Part shown: positions 18,540-26,831 of the stretch, one piece after another | Layout: every line of letters starts with the position of its first letter | Position numbering within the stretch: the first letter of the stretch is position 1 | Assembly (NCBI GenBank): GCA_049472395.1 | Contig: JBLIRR010000009.1 | Span: 124,001-188,000 of the forward strand | DNA length: 64,000 nt | Source: JBLIRR01 sp049472395 | GTDB taxonomy: Bacteria; SZUA-182; DTGQ01; JBLIRR01 | Direction of reading: 5' to 3' | The notes under the pieces: model-generated | Told to the model about the DNA's origin: nothing | The model's database searches: none | What the model saw: only the letters and a program-made list of their open reading frames with translations | Program-made: the position numbers and the translations under genes

Positions 18540-18866
18540 GTGAAAAGTAGTACTGATAAAGAGATAAATAAGGACATGAAAAAAAAAGACGTAGAATATG
18601 AGCAGCTTGGCCGATGCCTTAAGGGATTAGCCCATGACCTTCGTTTGAAGATTATTTATTTTTTAGCAGACGGAGAAAAGACAGTCTCTGAAATCGAGCA
18701 ATATACGGGCAGATCTCAGTCAAATATTTCACAGCACCTCATCCTGATGCGTGATAAAAATATTCTCATCTCCAGAAAGGATGCCAACCAAATATATTAT
18801 TCACTAAAAGATGCGAGGATACTGTCGATTATTAGGCAACTTTGCGAAATCCTTGCGAACAAATAA
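18540..18866 (+). CDS. ArsR/SmtB-family transcriptional regulator
   Basis: 108 residues from GTG 18540 (an ATG at 18576 would give 96). A winged-helix domain spans ~20-95: LKGLAHDLRLKIIYFLADGE, recognition helix SQSNISQHLILMRD, and the wing ILISRKDANQIYYSL. It carries only two Cys, Cys26 and Cys102. In the persulfide sensors BigR/SqrR two Cys, one near the C-terminal helix as here, form the redox switch, but the first Cys is one helix earlier in this protein, so thiol sensing is only an inference. It faces the 3' end of the thiosulfate-reductase-type operon and shares a putative operator with that operon's promoter. It is the probable local repressor. Confidence 0.85.
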   Translation: MKSSTDKEINKDMKKKDVEYEQLGRCLKGLAHDLRLKIIYFLADGEKTVSEIEQYTGRSQSNISQHLILMRDKNILISRKDANQIYYSLKDARILSIIRQLCEILANK

Positions 18867-18922
18867 AGCAATTGGATATATGGAAAATTGCTGCTCTGCG
18901 TTTGAATATTCCCACGGAATCT

Positions 18923-19546
18923 CTAAATGAGCCCCTTTTTCTTGAGTTCTTTATACCATCGTGGATGATGAAGCCGAGCCCATTTGTGTGAAACTTTGCC
19001 ATTGAAAAGCAGTTGTATGGAGCCGGGAGCGCCAATAGAGGAAAGGTACACATGGGCCACAAAAAAAAGCACTACAAGCAACATGGCACAATCGTGCGCC
19101 ACATACATCCATCTGACCAGAGCGGGAGGCATGCTGTGTGCCTGCCACATTATTATACCGGAGATTGTAAAGACGATGCCGCTTAATACCGTGAAATAGT
19201 AAAAAAGCTTCTGTCCTGCATTGAATTCACCCGCCTCCGGTACATTCTTAAAAAGGTGTCCTATATATCCACCCCCTCTTGTGATCCATGTAAAATCTCC
19301 TTCCTCCCATTTGCAAGGCTTCCAGAACATCCATGCCATAAATGGAAGGATGAACATAAAGGGGAATGCACATATGTGATGCACCTTTTTCGTCCAGATT
19401 GTCCCTTTCACAATTTCTCCCCAGAAGGGAAGAAATCGAGGGACAAAGAGGAGCAAACCTGTGATTAAGAGAATCATAAAAAATAGTAAATGAAACCAAT
19501 GGATGATGATCTCATGTGTCTTCATTCTTAAAATGGGATTATCCAT
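18923..19546 (-). CDS. Cytochrome b membrane subunit of a molybdopterin oxidoreductase (PhsC/FdnI-like)
   Basis: 207 residues from ATG 19546, which follows gaggagg and overlaps the end of the Fe-S subunit gene; the longer upstream reading is rejected. Four hydrophobic segments are visible (~16-36, ~58-75, ~115-135, ~155-175). His residues in the positions used for two b hemes include HEIIIHWFH at the N-terminus, KKVHHIC and AHDCAMLL..HVYL. It anchors the Fe-S and catalytic subunits to the membrane and passes electrons between quinol and the periplasmic enzyme. It is the last gene of the operon and converges with the ArsR-family gene. Confidence 0.85.
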   Translation of the reverse strand: MDNPILRMKTHEIIIHWFHLLFFMILLITGLLLFVPRFLPFWGEIVKGTIWTKKVHHICAFPFMFILPFMAWMFWKPCKWEEGDFTWITRGGGYIGHLFKNVPEAGEFNAGQKLFYYFTVLSGIVFTISGIIMWQAHSMPPALVRWMYVAHDCAMLLVVLFFVAHVYLSSIGAPGSIQLLFNGKVSHKWARLHHPRWYKELKKKGLI

Positions 19547-20276
19547 CGTTGTGCACCTCCTCTTTTTTCTCCTTCTTAGGCCCGACAATAAGGTAATGAG
19601 CCATTGCAGCAAGTACTGCCCCTAAGATGCCGAAGGTTCCGAGGGGTTGTATGTATTTTTTCCAAAGAATAACGGAAAAGGGTACTTTCGGATCTTTATT
19701 GAGCGCATACATCTCAGGATCTTTTGCCAGGGCGTAAAATACATGGGTCCCCTTGAGAAATGATTCCCCATAGAGTGATTGAGAGGTTCCCTTTGAGGCG
19801 AGTATTTCTCTGCCCTTCTCTTGCAGTTCATCTATTTTACCATAGGTGAGTGCTCCTGTTATGCATGTTGCAACACATGCAGGCTCTTTGCCTTGAGATG
19901 TAAGGTGCTCACATAAGTTACATTTAAAGCTCTTCTCTATTTTTTTATTAAACTGGGGGATGTGAAAAGGGCAGTTCACGGGGCAGTATTGACACCCTAT
20001 ACATTTTGACTCATCAAGAAAAGTGATTCCATTCGGCAATTTGGATATGGCTCCCACAGGGCAGACCATCATGCATGCAGCCTCTGTGCAATGCATGCAT
20101 GCCTCGCGTACAAAATTTTTTTCAACCTTAGGGAATATTCCCCTTTCCACAGGATTTACCTTCACGGCAAAATTTCCCTCCGGCCAATTGAATTCGGCCT
20201 TGCATGCCATGGCGCATGCATTGCACCCTATACACCTTTCACAATCAAATAAAATCCCATACGTATCTTTGTTCAT
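19539..20276 (-). CDS. Four-cluster ferredoxin subunit of a molybdopterin oxidoreductase (PhsB/HybA-like)
   Basis: 245 residues from ATG 20276, directly behind ggaggag. Four [4Fe-4S] ligand sets are visible: CERCIGCNACAMAC, CMHCTEAACMMVC, CIGCQYCPVNC and CNLCEH...CVATC. A single C-terminal membrane segment (GILGAVLAAMAHYLIVG) is typical of formate-dehydrogenase and HybA-type electron-transfer subunits. It carries electrons between the cytochrome b subunit and the catalytic subunit. The start lies 1 base after the SUMF1 gene stop and its end overlaps the cytochrome b start, so all are translationally coupled. Confidence 0.9.
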   Translation of the reverse strand: MNKDTYGILFDCERCIGCNACAMACKAEFNWPEGNFAVKVNPVERGIFPKVEKNFVREACMHCTEAACMMVCPVGAISKLPNGITFLDESKCIGCQYCPVNCPFHIPQFNKKIEKSFKCNLCEHLTSQGKEPACVATCITGALTYGKIDELQEKGREILASKGTSQSLYGESFLKGTHVFYALAKDPEMYALNKDPKVPFSVILWKKYIQPLGTFGILGAVLAAMAHYLIVGPKKEKKEEVHNDG

Positions 20277-20277
20277 A

Positions 20278-21135
20278 TCACTCCTCCACTGCAACGATCC
20301 GGAAACCTATAAATCCTGCACTGGTCTTCGGGTCTATGCCGAAACGGTTTGACACCTGAAGCATCTCTTTATGAAAAGCCCATGCACCACCCCTTAAGGC
20401 CTTTAATTTGCCAGATGGAGGACCGGGAGGATCTTTTCCTGGGCTTTCCTGATAATAGGTGGAGCAATACCAGTCGTGACACCATTCCCACACATTGCCC
20501 GCCATGTCATAGAGACCAAATTTGTTGGGAGGATAAGTCTTTACAGGAGAACAATAGGCAAAGCCATCATCAATGTGAGGATCTGCCCATAGATCTTTTT
20601 CCTTATCACGTTCCTGTTTATCCCCAAAGTTACAGTGTGTGGCACCAGGCTCTTGCCCCCCCCAGGGATAAGGCTCATTCACCAGGCCTCCCCGTCCTGC
20701 ATATTCCCATTCAGCTTCCGTGGGGAGGCGATAGGTCTTTTCCTCCTTTTCACTTAACCAATCGCAGAAATCCTTTGCATCTTCCCAGCTCACAAAGCAG
20801 ATCGGATAGGTACCATTTGGGGAATATTTTTTCACATCCTCCCATCTATCCCAGTCAGTCTCACCCTCTTCGCAAAATTTTCCCCATTGATCCACCGTGA
20901 CCTCTGTCTCACTCATATGGAATTTCTTTAACTGAACTTTGTGCACTGGCGACTCATCCTCTCCTCCTTGAGTGAGGGATGAACCCATGGAAAACACACC
21001 CTCCTGTATTTCCACCATCTGCATATTGAGAGTGTTTTGAAAGGCATATCCTGCTAAGGGAAGGAGCAATAAAAAAATCAGAAGGTGTACAGACAGATAC
21101 CACTTCATACTACAATCTATTTTCACGCTCATCAT
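20278..21135 (-). CDS. Periplasmic SUMF1/FGE-fold protein within the oxidoreductase operon
   Basis: 285 residues; ATG 21135 overlaps the TorD stop as ATGA. A Sec signal (MKWYLSVHLLIFLLLLPLAG) places it in the periplasm. The SUMF1 fold is complete: MVEIQEGVFSMGSSL, RLPTEAEWEYAGRGG, GLYDMAGNVWEWCHDW and ALRGGAW...GFIGFRIVAVEE. Whether it has the copper-binding Cys pair of true sulfatase-activating enzymes is unclear: C residues occur at FCEEG, ICFVS, FCDWL, HCNFG, YCS and CHDWYC but not in the canonical C-terminal pattern. It sits between the chaperone and the Fe-S subunit genes. That suggests a maturation or structural role for the reductase, similar to the FGE-fold proteins NirV and PvdO in other systems (inference). 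Confidence 0.85.
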   Translation of the reverse strand: MMSVKIDCSMKWYLSVHLLIFLLLLPLAGYAFQNTLNMQMVEIQEGVFSMGSSLTQGGEDESPVHKVQLKKFHMSETEVTVDQWGKFCEEGETDWDRWEDVKKYSPNGTYPICFVSWEDAKDFCDWLSEKEEKTYRLPTEAEWEYAGRGGLVNEPYPWGGQEPGATHCNFGDKQERDKEKDLWADPHIDDGFAYCSPVKTYPPNKFGLYDMAGNVWEWCHDWYCSTYYQESPGKDPPGPPSGKLKALRGGAWAFHKEMLQVSNRFGIDPKTSAGFIGFRIVAVEE

Positions 21136-21758
21136 ACTCTCTCCTTGAGCCTTTGCGACTCAAACTTATGCAATTCAGCTGATATTCTGCCTATTGTCTG
21201 ATAAAAGAGATTTTGAGCATTCTGACTTACACAAGCAAAAAAGATACCTGCCCATTTAAGCCAATGTTCCTTGAGAAATCTCTCTTCTTCCCTTTGTATA
21301 AACTCCTTCTGTTCCTGGTTCTTATTCCACAAGGCATTTAATTCCTCTGCAATAAGGGAAGCGATAAATCCGAGCTCTGTTGCAATATGGTCCGGCGGTT
21401 CATGGTTTTCCCCCTCGGCAGAAAGCGCAAAAGAATGATAGAATTCTCTTACCCATAAAGTGCTCTCTCCCATAACTTCCTTTTTGTGATCAAGATAATA
21501 AGAGGCGTAAGGCTTTGCAGGAACACCGCGCAAGGAGCTCACAAATAATCGTGTATATTCTATCTGAAGTTCATGAAGATCCACATGGTTAAAAAGCGCA
21601 AGGAATTCACCACCTATGGTTAACCCCAACGATTCTATTGCCTCTTTGAAAAGGGTGGAGCAGTGCAAGACACTTGGAGCAGGCCAGTATTTTCCCGAGG
21701 GATACGAATAAAACCTGTTCAAACACCAATATAAGGTAAGCCTTTCTGATTCCTGCAT
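21132..21758 (-). CDS. TorD/DmsD-family chaperone for the molybdoenzyme
   Basis: 208 residues, all-helical, the usual family length. The signature (E)PxDH is present as NHEPPDHIATELGFIASL, together with the upstream LQIEYTRLFV and the loop PAKPYASYYLD. These chaperones bind the Tat signal of the catalytic subunit and hold it until the molybdenum cofactor and Fe-S cluster are inserted. It starts 2 bases after the catalytic subunit gene and its stop overlaps the SUMF1 gene start, so co-expression with its client is assured. Confidence 0.88.
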   Translation of the reverse strand: MQESERLTLYWCLNRFYSYPSGKYWPAPSVLHCSTLFKEAIESLGLTIGGEFLALFNHVDLHELQIEYTRLFVSSLRGVPAKPYASYYLDHKKEVMGESTLWVREFYHSFALSAEGENHEPPDHIATELGFIASLIAEELNALWNKNQEQKEFIQREEERFLKEHWLKWAGIFFACVSQNAQNLFYQTIGRISAELHKFESQRLKERV

Positions 21759-21760
21759 TT

Positions 21761-23965
21761 TTATACCTTTTCTATCTTCACCAATATATCCGAATCAGCA
21801 GCATTGCCCGATGGATCATTGATTTTTATCATCTCTTCAAGGGGTATGTCCTCCATAAGCTCGCCATCATTAGCCCCTTGGTTCCACGTCCTAGTCAAAA
21901 AGCGTGACCAGTGTCCATATCCATGGGGAACACATACTGTGTCGGGCCTAATACCCTCAGTGAGATATGCTTTTAATTGTATTGTTCCATATTTGGAAAT
22001 GACCTTAACCTTTTCCGCTTGCTTTATCCCAAGTTCCTTTGCTTTTGAGGAGTTTATCCAGACCATATTCTCAGGGACCATCTCATTAATCCAGGGGATG
22101 TTTTCAGTGGTGTTGTGAAAATTGAGGGGGGAACGGGACGTGGTAAAATAAAAGGGATATGCAGGAGAAGGCGTTAAAAGCCATTCCTCTTTAAAGCGGG
22201 GAAGGGGATTATACCCATGTCTTTTAAAGAGTTGAGAGTATACCTCAATTCTTCCGGATACGGTTGGCAGCTTGGTAAGATCCCTTGGCCGAAACCTCTT
22301 TCTAAAAGTCAGAACACCCATGTTTTTTAAGTCCTCATAAGTGACTCGGATATATTTGAGTTGCTGATTTATTGCCTCTTCCCCCTGAAGTGGCATATAA
22401 TCCAAAATTCCCATTCTCTTGGCGATTTCATGTTTTATCTGCCCGAGGGATTTACAATCATAAAGGGGAGGCACGACAGGCTGCATAACCGATATTTGGG
22501 GTGCTGTGGCAAACAAATCCCTTGGGAAGATTCCCTTTCTCTCGAGGTAGGTCGTATCAGGAAGGACGATATCGGCTAAAGTGGCGATTTCATCAGGGTA
22601 GATATTAATATTAACCATAAAGGGGACCTTTGCGAAGGCCTCTGCAGCTTTTTGGGGATTTGAGAAGGCATAAAGGCTCTGCTTATAGGCGATCAATGCC
22701 TGTAAAGGATAAGGGCGTTCCTTTAAGATTCCTTCGGCGACTGTCTGGATCAGGCCGTCTCCCGAGAGGGGGCGTGGATTCAAGATGGAGAAATTTTCAG
22801 CCCCATCTATTCTCAGATAGGTATCCAGCTCTGGGGGCTCTTTTTTCGGAGGGTTCCTCACCAGTCTGGGATTGCGGACAAATATCATCCCTCCTCTTTT
22901 CTCCACATTGCCTGTTATGGAGACCAATATGTTTTCAGCCTGCACAAGGGACAGTCCCTCCCTTCTCATTACATGAACCCCCCTTTTATAGTGAGGAAGA
23001 CATGCAGGCTTTGCCTCGGCAAATTCCCGCGCGATCCTTTTTATAGTCTCAGCAGGAACTTCACTGATTCGTGATGCCCATTCGGGAGTATTTTCTTTAA
23101 TGGATTCGGCAAGCTTTTCAAAACCATAGGCATTTTTTTTCACAAACTCTTTATCATAGAGGTCGTGTGCGATGATGTACTGGATAATTGACAGTACCAC
23201 TGCGATGTCCGTGCCCGGACGTATGGGTATCCATTCAGTGGCCATTGCAGCAGTTGCAGAAAGCCTGGGATCAAAGATAACCGCCTTTGCACCCTGAGCC
23301 ATTGCCTTGGCAAAGGGACCAGCAAAGCAATTCTTCGCTTTACCGGGCATATCCCAGCCAAAGGCCATAATATACTTAGTGTGGTCAAAATCAGCCGCTA
23401 AGTATCTTTCTCCGAAAACTCCCATATTTCCTACCACACGGGAGCTGTTGCACTTTGTATGGTGACAAAGATCGTTGGGGCTCCCCAGTGCGCGCAGCAA
23501 ATCTTTCCCCACATGATACCCGAGCCACGCAATACTGCGTCCTCCATATTTTTCTTTCGCCTCGGCAAGCTTCTGCACAATTGTGTCAAAGGCCTCATCC
23601 CATGAAATCCTTTTCCAATGAGGGTCTATCCCTGCTCCTTTCTTGGGATTCGTTCTTTTTAAAGGATATTTTAGCCGATCCGGGTCATAAAGAAGACTAA
23701 TCCCCGCATTGCCTTTTCCGCACAAACGTCCTCTCCCATGATAATCATCCGGATTTCCCTCTAATTTAATCAGTTTCCCATCCCTCACATACGCGATCAT
23801 GGAACAATGGCTCTTACACATCCCGCAGGTGGTAAAGATCTTTGCACTCTCCTTCTCTTTTCCTCCCGATGTGGGGCCTTGAGCTCTTGAAGGAATGGAT
23901 AAGGCGCTAAGACCAATTGTTCCCGCACCCACTATTTCGAGGAACTCTCTTCTTGTCAGCTGCAT
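21761..23965 (-). CDS. Molybdopterin oxidoreductase catalytic subunit, thiosulfate/polysulfide reductase type (PhsA/PsrA-like)
   Basis: 734 residues. The Tat signal TRREFLEIVGAG is at residues 4-15. The N-terminal [4Fe-4S] ligands are Cys47, Cys50, Cys54 and Cys82. A Cys in CHHTKCNSS, where the molybdenum ligand is expected, suggests Cys rather than Ser or Sec coordination, as in PsrA/PhsA. Molybdopterin-binding regions follow (AVIFDPRLSATAAMATEWIP; GVHVMRREGLSLVQAENILV; DIVLPDTTYLERKG), with the C-terminal cap ending near KIEKV. Together with a four-cluster Fe-S subunit and a cytochrome b this is the PhsABC layout of thiosulfate reductase, and the rhodanese gene supports a sulfur substrate. 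Tetrathionate or arsenate as substrate cannot be excluded. Confidence 0.88.
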   Translation of the reverse strand: MQLTRREFLEIVGAGTIGLSALSIPSRAQGPTSGGKEKESAKIFTTCGMCKSHCSMIAYVRDGKLIKLEGNPDDYHGRGRLCGKGNAGISLLYDPDRLKYPLKRTNPKKGAGIDPHWKRISWDEAFDTIVQKLAEAKEKYGGRSIAWLGYHVGKDLLRALGSPNDLCHHTKCNSSRVVGNMGVFGERYLAADFDHTKYIMAFGWDMPGKAKNCFAGPFAKAMAQGAKAVIFDPRLSATAAMATEWIPIRPGTDIAVVLSIIQYIIAHDLYDKEFVKKNAYGFEKLAESIKENTPEWASRISEVPAETIKRIAREFAEAKPACLPHYKRGVHVMRREGLSLVQAENILVSITGNVEKRGGMIFVRNPRLVRNPPKKEPPELDTYLRIDGAENFSILNPRPLSGDGLIQTVAEGILKERPYPLQALIAYKQSLYAFSNPQKAAEAFAKVPFMVNINIYPDEIATLADIVLPDTTYLERKGIFPRDLFATAPQISVMQPVVPPLYDCKSLGQIKHEIAKRMGILDYMPLQGEEAINQQLKYIRVTYEDLKNMGVLTFRKRFRPRDLTKLPTVSGRIEVYSQLFKRHGYNPLPRFKEEWLLTPSPAYPFYFTTSRSPLNFHNTTENIPWINEMVPENMVWINSSKAKELGIKQAEKVKVISKYGTIQLKAYLTEGIRPDTVCVPHGYGHWSRFLTRTWNQGANDGELMEDIPLEEMIKINDPSGNAADSDILVKIEKV

Positions 23966-24017
23966 TTTTTCTCCATCATTGTCTTTCCGCCTACCGGGCA
24001 GAAGAAATCCTTTGCTA

Positions 24018-24320
24018 TCACCCAGCCTCAGCGGCTTCGCTGATGATGCCTAATTTCTTAAGCACCACTGCCTTCTCATAGAGATCTTTGGCGTGCGGCA
24101 ATTCGGACTTTATTGAAATGGCCTTCTGAAAATTCTTAATTGCTGTCTCATAGTAATTGTCAGCCATCGACAGCTCCCCTCGTGAGATATAGAGCTTGTA
24201 GCGATAATCTGCAGACTCTTTGTGCTCACTCTCATTGTCTGATAAGCTCCCCAGGGGGATGGCGAGAATTAACGTGAGAGTCACTCCTATGAGTATCGGA
24301 AGAAATGAATTTTTTACCAT
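24018..24320 (-). CDS. Small exported TPR protein
   Basis: 100 residues. A hydrophobic N-terminal segment (ILIGVTLTLILAIPLGS) acts as signal or anchor. One to two tetratricopeptide repeats follow (NYYETAIKNFQKAISIKSEL; HAKDLYEKAVVLKKLG). It lies between the rhodanese and molybdoenzyme genes in the same direction. It could bring periplasmic partners of the reductase together, but nothing in the sequence identifies one. The ribosome-binding site is weak. Confidence 0.65.
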   Translation of the reverse strand: MVKNSFLPILIGVTLTLILAIPLGSLSDNESEHKESADYRYKLYISRGELSMADNYYETAIKNFQKAISIKSELPHAKDLYEKAVVLKKLGIISEAAEAG

Positions 24321-24364
24321 GAGGATCTTCTTTTAAGGTTTCTTTCGCATTTTTCTGAGGACTA

Positions 24365-24943
24365 CTACTGTCTATCCGGCGGATAGACATATCTGGGGTC
24401 CAGATTTTTTACTTTCATCATGTATTTTAATGGAAGGTTCTCCTTTTTCCATCCATCCTTTGCGCCCTCAATACCGCTTATGACATTAAACACATTTTTA
24501 TATCCGGCCTTGACAAGATCATCGGCCGCCATGGCACTTCTCTTTGAGCTTCCGCAATAGAGAATAACAGTATCATTAGGTTTGGCCAGCATTTTCACAT
24601 GTTTGAGAAAATCCGGGTTTTGTACAAACTGATATCTATTCATGGGCGCCTTTTTCATAGTACCAGGTGCGAATTGATATTCCTTATCCTTCTCTGTGAA
24701 CTTACTGCCGAAGAACCAGTAAGGAATATTATATGCGCCTTCGATATAGCCCATGAATTGGAACTCAGGCTGTGTTCTTATATCGATCACAATGGCCTTT
24801 GGTTCACTTTTTATCATCTCGTGAGCTTCTTTGCACGTGATGTTTTCAGCAAGTCTTGATTCATCTGCCCTTAACGCAAGCACGAACGTAATACTCATTA
24901 TGCACGCTAAAATACTAATACAGACCTTTTTGTTCACTTTCAT
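24365..24943 (-). CDS. Periplasmic rhodanese-family sulfurtransferase
   Basis: 192 residues with a Sec signal (CISILACIMSITFVLALRAD) and one rhodanese domain (~35-165): CKEAHEMIKSEP, AIVIDIRTQPEF, GYIEGAYNIPYW. The active-site loop is CGSSKRS, with the catalytic Cys that carries persulfide sulfur. The C-terminal YPPDRQ region is extended. It is the first gene of the operon and probably donates or accepts sulfane sulfur for the reductase (inference from context). The ribosome-binding site aaagg precedes ATG 24943. Confidence 0.88.
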   Translation of the reverse strand: MKVNKKVCISILACIMSITFVLALRADESRLAENITCKEAHEMIKSEPKAIVIDIRTQPEFQFMGYIEGAYNIPYWFFGSKFTEKDKEYQFAPGTMKKAPMNRYQFVQNPDFLKHVKMLAKPNDTVILYCGSSKRSAMAADDLVKAGYKNVFNVISGIEGAKDGWKKENLPLKYMMKVKNLDPRYVYPPDRQ

Positions 24944-24990
24944 TTTTCCTTTCCCTTTCTTTGTGTAAAATGTAAAGAATATTATTATAT

Positions 24991-25025
24991 AATATTATTA
25001 TAATATACTAATTTACTAATGTCAA
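24991..25025 (-). promoter_or_regulatory. Sigma-70 promoter and operator of the sulfur operon
   Basis: On the minus strand TTGACA (25025-25020) and TATAAT (25002-24997) are both consensus and 17 bases apart. The -10 lies inside ATTAGTATATTATAATA, which differs at one base from the segment over the -10 of the ArsR-family gene. Such a strong promoter with the operator on the -10 fits tight repression. Copy 2 of the palindromic element begins its target duplication 8 bases upstream of the -35. Confidence 0.8.
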
Positions 25026-25042
25026 CTTATAACCGTTTATGA

Positions 25043-25290
25043 CAACAATTCTCATTATGGCGCACTCCCAAAAGTATAAGGGATTTCTGCTATTTGTTGA
25101 GTGGTGTAGCGAGGTCTTTTATAGAACCTCTTAACGACGCGGAGCGATAAAAAATTGCAACTGTCTGAGCGAAGCGAGTTTTTGCAATTTCGCGGAGCGA
25201 GCTTAGAGGTTCTTAAAAGCTGAGCGTTGAGCGAAACGAATAGCAGAAATCCCTTGCCAATAAAACAATTGGCCATAATTAGAATTGCTG
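25043..25290. mobile_element. MITE-like palindromic element, copy 2 (248 bp, inverted)
   Basis: Same length as copy 1 and almost identical to it, in opposite orientation. Terminal repeats CAACAATTCTCATTATGGC and GCCATAATTAGAATTGCTG; perfect 9-bp target duplication CGTTTATGA at 25034-25042 and 25291-25299. The high identity with copy 1 indicates recent movement. It sits just upstream of the sulfur-operon promoter. Confidence 0.85.
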
Positions 25291-25383
25291 CGTTTATGAT
25301 TAACTGGATTTATATCCTGTTATCCTGTCAAATATTTTTTATAGTAGGCAGTTAAGATTTTAATTGCACAGGTCGAAAAAAAA

Positions 25384-26073
25384 TTAGAGCATGCGGAATA
25401 TGGTCTCTCCGAGAGTTTCAAAGAGGTCTGGCATTTGATCCAAGGATTGGATATAGGGAATTGTGCCGAGTACCGAAGTTCCCGATATATGGGGTATGAT
25501 ATCTATATTATCTTCCATAATACGTGTATCTTCATCGCACACCATATTGTTAAAGATGAGGCCGAGAAGAGAGATATCTCGCTGTTTTAAGATTTCTATG
25601 CTTAAAAGGGTATGGTTAATAGCTCCCAGTTTATTGTTGACCACCAGGATAACGGGAAGAGATAATTGTGTGATAAGATCCAGCAGGAGATAATCACGAC
25701 GCAAGGGCACCATCAATCCCCCGCTTCCCTCTATGATAACAAAATCATAATGTTGTTTCAAATAATGAAGAGCAGTGCATATACGCTTTTCACAAATTGT
25801 GACACCCTCCATATGTGCTGCCAGATGGGGCGAGCAGGGATAGCGAAATGAGTAAGGCACCATTGAAGGGAGGAGTTTAGCCACCTCATTGTCGGAGAGC
25901 TTTAAGAGTTTGATTGCGAGGTGTATGTCATCCGATAAGGGACGAGAACCTGTCTGCACCCATTTCTGAACAATTGTTTTATGTCCCTTGCCGGCACCAT
26001 AGGCAGCAAGATGACTTGCTACTATTGTCTTGCCCACCCCCGTATCTGTTCCTGCAATAAAAACAGTGCTCAT
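25384..26073 (-). CDS. bioD: Dethiobiotin synthetase
   Basis: 229 residues from ATG 26073, which overlaps the bioC stop as ATGA; an ATG five codons upstream is less likely. The P-loop GTDTGVGKT is near the N-terminus, followed by VQKWVQTGSRP and the family motif IIEGSGGLMVPLRRD (consensus VEGAGG). The enzyme forms the ureido ring of dethiobiotin from 7,8-diaminononanoate, CO2 and ATP in the cytoplasm. It is the last gene of the bioH-like-bioC-bioD block. No bioA (diaminononanoate synthase) is present in the window. Confidence 0.93.
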   Translation of the reverse strand: MSTVFIAGTDTGVGKTIVASHLAAYGAGKGHKTIVQKWVQTGSRPLSDDIHLAIKLLKLSDNEVAKLLPSMVPYSFRYPCSPHLAAHMEGVTICEKRICTALHYLKQHYDFVIIEGSGGLMVPLRRDYLLLDLITQLSLPVILVVNNKLGAINHTLLSIEILKQRDISLLGLIFNNMVCDEDTRIMEDNIDIIPHISGTSVLGTIPYIQSLDQMPDLFETLGETIFRML

Positions 26074-26831
26074 TTTTTGGCCGTGCAATAGAATGTTTGA
26101 TATGTTGCCTTAATATGGTTGAATCTTTTTATATAGGCCTCTTCCATTGAATGAAGAATTCTTTTGGTGAACACAATTTTTTTAGGGCTCACACTCCCTC
26201 CTCCGCTACTATACTTAATTGTTCTTAAAAGCTCAATAGCCGTTGGGTATATTTCTTCCTTTATCTCTTCTTGAAAGCACACTCGGTTAAATCCCCGCTC
26301 TGCCAGTATGCTAAGTATTCTTTTCTTGTCTATAAATGAGTGAGCAGGAAGCGGCAGATCATCTCCCATAACTTCCTTAATAATTGAAGCCACCTCCCAT
26401 AAAGTCTCAGGACCGAATGTTGAAAAGCTCATAATGCCTCCCTCTGCCAGATAGGAGCCGAAGACCATAATGAAACGCTCAAAATCATGTAGCCATTGAA
26501 AACACGCATTGGAGGTAATCAAATCACATTTCATTGAGAAATATATATTTTCGGCATCTGCCGCGAAGAGCGATACCCGCTTTTGTGCGAGGCGTTTTTG
26601 AGCTATATCAAGCATGCTTTTGGAGATGTCAAAGGACACAATTTTTGCTTCGGGAAAATCACGGGACAGGAGAGCGGTATAGTAGCCCGTGCCGCATCCA
26701 ACCTCTAATATGAGATTAAAAGCTCTCCCTTTTAGCTCCCTTACCAATTTATCAGCCATATATCGCTGAAGATGTGAATATGTATCATAATAGGGAGCAA
26801 TCCTGGAGAAATTAGAGGGTAAATTGATCAT
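26070..26831 (-). CDS. bioC: Malonyl-ACP O-methyltransferase
   Basis: 253 residues. SAM-binding motif I is LEVGCGTGYY (~43-52); VSFDISKSMLDIAQ is motif post-I and CDLITSNACFQWLHDFERF is the BioC-type motif II. N-terminal FSRIAPYYDTYSHLQR is typical of BioC. It methylates malonyl-ACP so that the fatty-acid machinery can build the pimeloyl chain. It overlaps the upstream esterase gene by 20 bases and bioD by 4, showing a tight operon. Confidence 0.9.
   Translation of the reverse strand: MINLPSNFSRIAPYYDTYSHLQRYMADKLVRELKGRAFNLILEVGCGTGYYTALLSRDFPEAKIVSFDISKSMLDIAQKRLAQKRVSLFAADAENIYFSMKCDLITSNACFQWLHDFERFIMVFGSYLAEGGIMSFSTFGPETLWEVASIIKEVMGDDLPLPAHSFIDKKRILSILAERGFNRVCFQEEIKEEIYPTAIELLRTIKYSSGGGSVSPKKIVFTKRILHSMEEAYIKRFNHIKATYQTFYCTAKK

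Larger units (their letters stand above)
24944..25383. other. Intergenic region between the sulfur operon and bioD
   Basis: About 440 bases. It holds the sulfur-operon promoter and operator (24991-25025), copy 2 of the palindromic element (25043-25290), and ~90 bases behind bioD with no recognisable terminator. Confidence 0.6.

Noticed and set aside
24372..24386. CTATCCG-G-CGGATAG palindrome
   Set aside because: Lies inside the last codons of the rhodanese gene; short and probably a by-product of the coding sequence.
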